A DNA stretch of 64,000 nt from Trichomonas tenax (lineage: Eukaryota > Parabasalia > Trichomonadida > Trichomonadidae): positions 1 through 64,000 of the forward strand of contig JALKBU010000134.1 of assembly GCA_023091735.1 (NCBI GenBank), given 5' to 3'. This document shows positions 38,158 through 45,218 of the stretch, piece after piece; the stretch's first letter is position 1, and each line of letters starts with the position of its first letter. The notes under the pieces are model-generated. The model did no database searches. It saw only the letters and a program-made list of their open reading frames with translations, and was not told the DNA's origin. A program made the position numbers and the translations under genes.

Positions 38158-38958
38158 TTATGCTGTGATTCTTTCAAGTTTTATGCCATCATATGCTACA
38201 GTGATGGAAATATCTTTTGTTTCAGGATAATTTAGCTTGTTCTCATCAAAATAGTTTTGAATCCATTGATGGTTATGCATGTGGCTGACGTGAATCAAGT
38301 ACACATACTTTGGTTGAATCTTGCGTATCTCTTCTAATGTTTCTGGGTGACTTAAATGTGTTGAATGATCAGTGAGCGTGAGTGTATTGAGAACAAGAAT
38401 TTCTGTTCCGTTGATGATGCTATAAGAGTCGGAAGGTACATGTTTGCAGTCTGTGATATATGATGCGTTGCCAAATCTGTATCCATAAATTTTGAGCTTT
38501 CCATGATCGATTGGGATCGGAGTGAATGTTACACCGCATACTGAAAATGGGTCTACAGGAATGGTGATATTGAATTTCCTGTTTTCGCCCTGGACTAATG
38601 GTCCGAATTTTTTTGCCAATTGGCAAGCACAAACATCATTACAGAATATCGGTATTGGTGTTCCTTTGTAGAATTTAACGAGATCAGGAAGTCCATGCAC
38701 GTGATCTGCGTGAAAATGCGAAATTAATATTCCCTCAATGTGAGTAATGTTCTCTCGAATGAGGCATTTGCGTATATCTGTGCCGCAATCTATGAGTAAA
38801 TTGTTTCCATTTGAGATCTTTAATACAGCGCAACATCTATATTTTCGATCTAATGGATCCTGCGACGTGCAAGTCTCACAATTGCAGTTGAGAAACGGAA
38901 TGCCGCCGCTTGTGCCTGTTCCTAGAAGAGTTATATCGATGGTTAGTTGATTTGTCAT
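38158..38958 (-). CDS. Metallo-beta-lactamase-fold hydrolase, PhnP-like
   Basis: 266 residues. The N-terminal GTGTSGGIP (13-21) followed by CNCETC (25-30) is characteristic of PhnP-type phosphodiesterases and related MBL-fold enzymes, as is HFHADH (81-86), the binuclear metal motif. Further metal ligands are suggested by ITDCKH, HSTHLSH and LIHVSHMHNH. Bacterial PhnP cleaves cyclic phosphodiesters; the true substrate here is unknown. The closest relatives I recall for this wording are bacterial, so lateral acquisition is possible. It is divergent from the kinase at 39033, with 74 bases between start codons. Confidence 0.85.
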   Translation of the reverse strand: MTNQLTIDITLLGTGTSGGIPFLNCNCETCTSQDPLDRKYRCCAVLKISNGNNLLIDCGTDIRKCLIRENITHIEGILISHFHADHVHGLPDLVKFYKGTPIPIFCNDVCACQLAKKFGPLVQGENRKFNITIPVDPFSVCGVTFTPIPIDHGKLKIYGYRFGNASYITDCKHVPSDSYSIINGTEILVLNTLTLTDHSTHLSHPETLEEIRKIQPKYVYLIHVSHMHNHQWIQNYFDENKLNYPETKDISITVAYDGIKLERITA

Positions 38959-39032
38959 TTGATTTTGTAAACTAAAAAAATCGACACTTTACAAAATCTT
39001 ACAGTGTCACTTTTATTTTTTTGAGAGTCGAA
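38959..39032. promoter_or_regulatory. Compact bidirectional promoter
   Basis: Only 74 bases separate the two divergent start codons. GACACT and AGTGTC form an inverted repeat around the centre, and the plus side contains TCACTTTTATTTTTTT (Inr at 39007-39012, about 24 bases before ATG 39033). Start sites for both genes must lie in this stretch. Confidence 0.6.
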
Positions 39033-40211
39033 ATGTTTGAAGGTTGGTTAAGTCGAAAAGGCGCAACGAAAGGAATATGGATGCGCAGAAAGGTTTTCTT
39101 CGATGACAACACCTTCATTATAAGTCGAGACGAAAAATATGAAAATAACGATATACAATATCCAATGAATAAGGCATTAATGATATCTGAACTTGAAAAT
39201 GACGCCATAGAATTGAAGTTTTCTAATCTAGAATCTATCATTCTCTGTTCAAAAAATCAAAATCTCATCAAACAACTTAAATTTAGATTCAAAACGATTT
39301 TAGAACATTCGGGTATAACAGATAAATACGATGACTTCTCGATTATATGCAAAATTGGCTCTGGCTTCACGTCAAATGTTTATTTAGTTCAAAATACAAG
39401 CACAAGTCGCTTAGCTGTTTTAAAAACCGCTGACAAAAACAGCCAGGCCTCAATAAAGTCATTGAGGAATGAAAATTCTTTCCTTACACGTTTTCAACAC
39501 CCAATGATAATCAAAAAACTAAGTGTTGTTCAGAATAACAAATGGTTTTCGCTGTGCTTAGAATATGCGCCTGGAGGTGATCTCAATTTTTGGATGAGTA
39601 GAACTCCAAATCGTACTGCTGAAGATATCAAAATTATAATGGCCGAAGTTCTTGTTGTTTTAGAGTTTTTACATTCCCACAACGTTATATATCGCGATCT
39701 CAAACCTGAAAATATCCTTTTGAGTCAAGATGGCCATATATTATTAACAGATTTCGGCTTCTCGATTGAAAGCGCATCATCATCTGAAATATGCGGTACT
39801 ATGTCATACATGTCACCGGAAATGATTCAACACGTGGAATATACGAATATGATCGATATTTGGGCATATGGAATTCTTTTATACGAAATTAATTTTGGAT
39901 ATACACCTTTTTCGGGGCGAAACAAAGAACACACAGCATCTTCTATTCTAAATGATGATCTGAAATTCCCAAAACACGCGACATCAGATACAAAAGATTT
40001 AATTTCACATATTCTGAAAAAGGACCCCAAAGAACGCTTATCTCTTGACAAGATACAGAGCTCTAAGTATTTTGATGGTATTGATTGGAATCTTATCCGT
40101 GAGCGAAAACTTCAAATTAAAAGTCCTCCTTTGAAAGATGTTCATTTGATTCCAACTAACTTTAGTTCGAAGTATACATCCCAGAAGATCGATTTATCCT
40201 CATTTTGTTGA
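39033..40211 (+). CDS. AGC-family protein kinase with N-terminal PH domain (AKT-like)
   Basis: About 392 residues from the ATG at 39033 (the frame extends four codons to a TTG). Residues 1-85 form a PH domain (FEGWLSRKGATKGIWMRRKVFF), and about 95-350 form the kinase with CKIGSGFTSNVYL, VLKTADK, a YRDLKPENILL catalytic loop, DFG in LLTDFGFS, CGTMSYMSPEMI and DIWAYGILLYEINFGYTPF. The order PH-kinase and the YRDLKPEN wording are AKT/PKB-like. The C-terminal AGC tail is short (PPLKDVHLIP.NFSSKY) and I see no clear hydrophobic motif. It should bind phosphoinositides and act at membranes. An Inr lies 24 bases upstream. Confidence 0.9.
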   Translation: MFEGWLSRKGATKGIWMRRKVFFDDNTFIISRDEKYENNDIQYPMNKALMISELENDAIELKFSNLESIILCSKNQNLIKQLKFRFKTILEHSGITDKYDDFSIICKIGSGFTSNVYLVQNTSTSRLAVLKTADKNSQASIKSLRNENSFLTRFQHPMIIKKLSVVQNNKWFSLCLEYAPGGDLNFWMSRTPNRTAEDIKIIMAEVLVVLEFLHSHNVIYRDLKPENILLSQDGHILLTDFGFSIESASSSEICGTMSYMSPEMIQHVEYTNMIDIWAYGILLYEINFGYTPFSGRNKEHTASSILNDDLKFPKHATSDTKDLISHILKKDPKERLSLDKIQSSKYFDGIDWNLIRERKLQIKSPPLKDVHLIPTNFSSKYTSQKIDLSSFC

Positions 40212-40645
40212 TATGATTTTTTCCATAATAAATTTTGTTTGTAGCCTTTTTTAAATTCGAGTTCATTATCGCACTCATTATAGAAATAATGTGATGCACG
40301 TGTATTCAAACTAATTGACAAGAATATACACTGTATCGCGCGAATGATTGTTGCCATAATTAATTAATTGTGATTTGGTGAAGATGCATTGATAATGAGC
40401 TGTATATAACCGAATAAGCATGTGCAATTCAATCCTTACACGGAATTTGTGTGGAATAGTATACTTTTAGAATCTTTTTTGAGAAAACCAAAGTAAAATT
40501 ATATTTTAAAGTTGAATTTGCTGTAATTATGAAATACTGAAGCATTGCTGCTTTAATTGAATTTCAAACATCAAAGTTTAAATCAAGCGAAATTTGTGAG
40601 TTATGATATCGAGCATCATGCCACATCAGTCAATTATTGTCTATT

Positions 40646-40651
40646 TCACTT
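40646..40651 (+). promoter_or_regulatory. Inr TCACTT before a decayed gene, overlapping a 16-bp palindrome
   Basis: TCACTT lies 18 bases before ATG 40669. Its end overlaps a perfect 16-bp palindrome TTTAAGCCGGCTTAAA (40651-40666), which sits between initiator and start codon. Confidence 0.6.
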
Positions 40652-40668
40652 TTAAGCCGGCTTAAAAA

Positions 40669-40856
40669 ATGGCATTTTTCGCTAGCTTACTGTTCAAAAA
40701 AGTCGAAGATGTAATGCTGTCTCTGACACAAAACCAACCGGAAAAGGATCAAATTCAATAAAAAATATCTATTTCGATTTCTGTGATAAACTGAAAGAAA
40801 ATACCGCCAATCCTGCAGTTATTGCATTCCTCATAGACTGTTCTTCATTTATATGA
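40669..40856 (+). pseudogene. Decayed gene fragment A
   Basis: An ATG at 40669 opens MAFFASLLFKKVEDVMLSL and stops at TAA 40759. In the next frame coding continues as IKNIYFDFCDKLKENTA until TGA 40854. The preserved Inr, the hydrophobic/helical wording and the single-frame slip near 40750 suggest the 5' end of a lost gene. The family is not recognised. Confidence 0.5.
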
Positions 40857-40900
40857 GCAAAATGCATTTTTAAATATTCATTTTTAAATATTCTTTATAA

Positions 40901-41005
40901 AATGGTTCAAGAAAGTCAAAACTCAGTTGAATGGGACAAACTTGAAGAACTCCAGTTTGAAACAATGAAAGACTCCTTTGGCATTAATCAAGATGATGAT
41001 AAATA
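40901..41005 (+). other. Short ORF in the gene graveyard
   Basis: ATG 40901 to TAA 41003: 34 codons (MVQESQNSVEWDKLEELQF...). It is acidic and coding-like but too short to call; it may be a piece of the neighbouring decayed kinase. Confidence 0.25.
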
Positions 41006-41066
41006 ATTATCATTGATTGATGCAGTATGTAAATATGGATTAAGATAATGTTTTGAATATCTCAAA

Positions 41067-41369
41067 TTGATGGGAAGCATAATTACTAATCAAACCTTTA
41101 TTCATACAGTTGAAGGAGGTAACAAAAACATTATCATGCCTTTATTTAATGACAGCCATTCAATAACTGATATGTGGAGCCTTGGAATCATCACATATCA
41201 GATGGCTTTAAGGATCTTGAGCAAGTCAGATATTTGGGAATCCTTGACTTCGACGATAAAATATAAGGTTAATTTTTGTAAAATTGATCATTTATATTTT
41301 TGTCAAAAACCTCCTGAGGTCCATCCATTGGTTATAAATATGAAATATACATTTGCTGTTGATGCGTGA
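41067..41369 (+). pseudogene. Protein kinase relic (subdomain IX fragment)
   Basis: The stretch SITDMWSLGIITYQMAL (from about 41160) is the DxWSxGxxxYxM helix of a protein kinase, with no catalytic loop, DFG or P-loop around it. The remaining 50 codons show no kinase match. It is therefore a decayed fragment. Confidence 0.6.
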
Positions 41370-41430
41370 TATTATTATGAAAGAAAAATCATATTTTAGA
41401 AATTTACCAAATTAAATTTACTTTCAAATT

Positions 41431-41436
41431 TCATTT
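41431..41436 (+). promoter_or_regulatory. Inr TCATTT
   Basis: TCATTT seven bases upstream of ATG 41443, the start of a frameshifted gene. Confidence 0.5.
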
Positions 41437-41442
41437 AAATCA

Positions 41443-41983
41443 ATGACTGAAAGCAGATCTTTCTATGACAATCTAAAGATACAGAAGCTTTCAGAAGTAG
41501 TTGTACCTGAAGAATACAAAGAGTTCTTAAGGATGGAAGAACAGATTATGAGCATGAACTTGGAATCATTTCACCATGTCGTAAATGAAGTTGAAAAGTT
41601 TATCACATCTTCAAGTGAATTCAAGTTCGTGACAGGATTGTTGGCATTCATGATTGAAAACAGCAAATATTACGCTTATCCAGAGGACATACTTCAAAAA
41701 AAGGAAAGAAGACGCTTTCAGCTATCGATGTGAAGAAGATGTAATATATTGGGTACCATTTTTCAGATACGCGCAACGTGCAATAGAAAGCCAAAATATA
41801 TTCATGCAGAAATTGAATGATCCAAAGTATAACTATTTTAGTAATGATGCAGTCATTGATTTCCTTAAAATGTGCTTATTTTGGCATAAATGTCCTTTAC
41901 AGACATGTCACTTTTACATGCAAGTCTCGGCTTTTTTCAGCATATTTCGGCATTCTGTTTCTCAGGTAAATAATAGGAATTAG
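41443..41983 (+). pseudogene. Frameshifted gene of unknown family
   Basis: ATG 41443 opens 85 sensible codons (YDNLKIQKLSEVVVPEEYKE, FITSSSEFKFVTGLLAFMI). At the homopolymer CAAAAAAAGG near 41700 coding moves to another frame and continues EDAFSYRCEEDVIYWVPFF to TAG 41981. Total about 178 residues. The sequence is helical and acidic, with no motif I know. The break at an A run is a typical inactivating slip; the 3' end may be truncated too. Confidence 0.6.
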
Positions 41984-42340
41984 AAGATATCTCCTATGTA
42001 TACCCCAATCCAAAAAAAATCTAGTTGTTAGATAACAAAGAAGATCATGAAAATATTGATCAAGGAGGACTGTGCGAAATGAGGTTAAAATAATTCATCA
42101 GAACCCGAATTTTGTGAATTTTTTTGAGTTGAAATAAATTATGAAATTATCAAATCTGATACCGCAGACATCTAGCATATAAATAGAAGTAGCATGGTAT
42201 ATAAAATTTTTTATTCAAATTCACACCAGGTTTCTCTAAACTTCCTGCAAAAGTCAAATTTCATCCCATAAGGTTATATTTTTGAATAGTTTACATTAGA
42301 TGCAAGTCAGGGATTTTGGAAAAAGCTTAAAGATGTTGCT

Positions 42341-42559
42341 ATGAAAATTGGCAGAGGAATTAAATCTGGGCTTAAATTGGTAACTGATAATGTTGTTAAA
42401 CCTGTAGCAAGTTCTTTCGGTGCTCAATTCGGTGATAAATTTAAGGGAACATTACCAAAAGTTGGATTTGAATTTGGTGTGAATAATAATGGCGATAGAA
42501 AACCTGTGATTAATACTGACGATGTTGTTCGGGATGTTGGTTCATGGGGGACTTCTTGA
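42341..42559 (+). pseudogene. Small glycine-rich basic protein, possible virus-like-element relic
   Basis: 72 codons, with coding-like sequence continuing upstream (GFWKKLKDVA from about 42310) but no ATG there. The wording GFWKKLKDVAMKIGRGIK and VVKPVASSFGAQFG resembles the short basic membrane-active/core peptides of adenovirus-type and Polinton virus-like elements. It has no neighbours of such an element left, so it may be a remnant. The assignment is an inference of low confidence. Confidence 0.4.
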
Positions 42560-42599
42560 CTAAAACGTTAAAAATTAATTTTTATTGTTATTAAATAGG

Positions 42600-43314
42600 A
42601 TTAATAATTTTGCTTTTTGTTTTAGTTGTATATTTTAGAAAACACTCGCGTGACAAATTATAAATTTGTCGCAGCCTAATATTTAATATTGGTCCTAAGC
42701 GTGTAATACCAAATCACATTTGTTAAGTTTCAATATGATATTATTTAAGACAGTTATAACTTTATTTTTCTTAGCACGTTTTAGTTCAGAAATATTTTCA
42801 TGAGCACATCCTGTAATTTTCAAAAGATTTTTATAAATCCTATATAATTTATATTTGACATTTTCTTCATCATCTACTTTAGGAAATTAAACTTACTTAT
42901 AAATTGGAATAAATAATTTTACTTGTCAAATTTTTATTGTTTATATGACATTTTGATATGTAAACTTGTCGCTTTTTCTAGAAAGGTAGATGACTCTTCA
43001 TTAAATTTTTCCTGTGCTAAATTAAGAATATCTTGTTCTGCCAACATTTTAGAAAATGTTGGAATGCAATCATTTGAATGGTTGCCTGAGTACTCCATTA
43101 TTTATTAGAGAAAAAAATATATAAAATATTTTTTTATTTTACAAATTTCAGGAAACCATTAATAAAGCCCTACCATAAGAATTTTAATTATTAATTAAAC
43201 AATATATTTTAATAACAAATTATAAGAAATTATTGGGATTTCGATATAAATTATAGGAAAATTGTTTATTTTATATATATTAGGGAAATTATGATTATGG
43301 ATATTCTCAGAGTA
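42600..43314. other. AT-rich intergenic region with small hairpin
   Basis: No convincing gene. GACAAAT-TATAA-ATTTGTC (about 42651-42669) is a perfect 7-bp hairpin. A 61-codon frame at 42923-43108 is Cys/Ser-rich and has no recognisable motif; I treat it as chance. Confidence 0.4.
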
Positions 43315-43362
43315 GGGATTTGCCATGGGTGGACAAAATTTTGGACTTCCATGGCAAATCCC
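43315..43362. other. Perfect 14-bp inverted repeat upstream of the RING ligase gene
   Basis: GGGATTTGCCATGG (43315-43328) is exactly mirrored by CCATGGCAAATCCC (43349-43362) around a 20-base spacer that itself contains AAAATTTT. GAGT and ACTC just outside extend the symmetry. It lies 74 bases before the start codon at 43436. Confidence 0.85.
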
Positions 43363-43435
43363 ACTCAGTGTACTACTTCCATACAAATTAAATCAAATTA
43401 ATTTGGATTAAGATAAAATTTACAAAAATTTTCGA

Positions 43436-44854
43436 ATGCTTTCTCTTTGTTTCCTGCTTTTGAAACAAAGAGCATTCGATTATGATTATGCTATAAGTGG
43501 AAATTGGTCTGAAGTTTCATATATCAATGATTTCCTGAATGAAGCTCAATCAGCAACATATATTTTGTATCTCAAAACAAATTACAGCGAACTAGAGTAT
43601 ACAGGATATAATGGAACACTTTCCTTTCGAGATGAAACAAAGAATGTATATATTTTAAAGTCGATAAAAGTATGTGGATTCCATAATTCGAATTTTAAAT
43701 CAACAATTTTAATAGGATCATGGTCAAATGATCCTTTGAATGATACATGCACTAATCTTTCATACTTTAAATCAATATTTGAAAGCGATTTATCAACAGA
43801 AGAAATATTTACATACTTAAACATTTACAAAAGTTCGGGTTTGGACTCGTTTAGACGCTTTATTATGAAGTACGAAGAATTTGATAACTACTCAAGCGGT
43901 GATTACCTTTTTCTTCCACGAAATATTCGTGGAAATTTTACTTCAATCGCTCTATCTTACTACTTCACAGGTCAATATCTTAGAATTCAGTCATTACGTG
44001 CAGAGGCATCAAAATTTTGCGTCCTTGTAGCTGTAATTTTACTCTTGAATCATTTATCATGGGTAAACTTACGAAAGCTCCCTAAATCATTAATAGATCG
44101 TAATTTGATATCAATCTCAGCAATGATCCTAATGTTGTCTTTTGACACATCAATGATCTCATGTTTAGTTGATAAATTCATTGCAGAACTATCGCCTCCT
44201 TATCTCGTATACTTTCTTGTTGTATTCTACCTCGCGTTGTTCATCGTTGAAGCGATGCCACAAATAATTCGATCGGTGATCGCGATTCCAAAGCAAACGA
44301 TAACATTTTCAGCGATCTCGTACGTGATACTAGGTTTTGTTTCTATCTTTGTTTGCTCGAAACTAACAAATTCTTTTTCATTTCTTCCATTATTCATTGC
44401 TACACTTCCTTGGAGTGTGCAGATATTCCTTAACTTTAATACAGGATTCAATGTATCTCCTGGAGTTAGTGTTTTGATATATTCATCACTATCTCGTATA
44501 TTATTTTTCTGTTACTGTTTTCTTTACAAACTAGGCATGTTCAAGTCGTACTCACCAAATACATTTGTACTAGTACTTGTTGCACTTATTTTGCAGACTT
44601 TATTTTTAACATTCCAAAAATATTTATCTGATTTCATTGTATCACGCAGAAAGCCAAGATACTCTACAAAGAATATTCCAGAAGGTGCAGCATGTGCGAT
44701 TTGCCTCCTCCCTGTAACAATGGGAGACCCAATCGTCACTCCTTGTAATCACACCCTACATTATGCATGTTTGAAGCAATGGATTGAGCACAAATATATA
44801 TGCCCAGTGTGTAGATCTGAGCTTCCTGAACTGCCTCCTTTGTTGAAAGCATAA
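43436..44854 (+). CDS. Multi-pass membrane RING-H2 ubiquitin ligase, Tul1/Dsc1-like
   Basis: 472 residues: a signal sequence (1-14), a lumenal domain (15-190) with several N-glycosylation sequons, about seven membrane segments (195-410), and a C-terminal RING-H2 (about 426-468). The RING ligands are CAIC, PC-N-H, LH, AC and CPVC. The end TPCNHTLHYACLKQWIEH, CPVCRSELP, LPPL is exactly the Tul1/Dsc1 wording and position. Tul1 ubiquitinates membrane proteins with polar or exposed helices in the Golgi/endosome system, within the Dsc complex. A Dsc3-like protein is encoded at 26317-27132. Other TM-RING families do not share this C-terminal position. Confidence 0.85.
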   Translation: MLSLCFLLLKQRAFDYDYAISGNWSEVSYINDFLNEAQSATYILYLKTNYSELEYTGYNGTLSFRDETKNVYILKSIKVCGFHNSNFKSTILIGSWSNDPLNDTCTNLSYFKSIFESDLSTEEIFTYLNIYKSSGLDSFRRFIMKYEEFDNYSSGDYLFLPRNIRGNFTSIALSYYFTGQYLRIQSLRAEASKFCVLVAVILLLNHLSWVNLRKLPKSLIDRNLISISAMILMLSFDTSMISCLVDKFIAELSPPYLVYFLVVFYLALFIVEAMPQIIRSVIAIPKQTITFSAISYVILGFVSIFVCSKLTNSFSFLPLFIATLPWSVQIFLNFNTGFNVSPGVSVLIYSSLSRILFFCYCFLYKLGMFKSYSPNTFVLVLVALILQTLFLTFQKYLSDFIVSRRKPRYSTKNIPEGAACAICLLPVTMGDPIVTPCNHTLHYACLKQWIEHKYICPVCRSELPELPPLLKA

Positions 44855-45218
44855 TTATAAATGTTTGTATGTATTTGTATGTTTAATCAATGTGTTTTTT
44901 AACCCAGAATATATAATTTTTCTTTCATATTGAAATACATTATATTACATGAATATTATCATTCAAATTTTAATTCAAATAATATATTATCATTTTAGAT
45001 CCTGTTATTAAAGACACATTATGTAATAACTTTTCTTTATATGATGAGATATATAAAAGTCTCCAAAAATACATTTTTTATAATCAGATATAAATATAGA
45101 TTTTTCATTCAGCATTATATTGAGAAAAGTGATTCTATTGACATACAATATCATAATCTGCAATGATTGTAAAATATGAAAAATTGGTGGCCGTTTAATT
45201 TTTATAAAACAAAAAAAA
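44855..45218. other. Intergenic spacer
   Basis: AT-rich; near its end CCGTTT (45191) and AAACGG (inside the next gene's start) form a loose inverted repeat. Nothing else. Confidence 0.4.

Noticed and set aside
39827..40357. Minus-strand frames opposite the PH-kinase gene
   Set aside because: Antisense shadows of a clear kinase gene.
42923..43108. 61-codon Cys/Ser-rich frame
   Set aside because: No initiator, no recognisable pattern and random-looking codon use.
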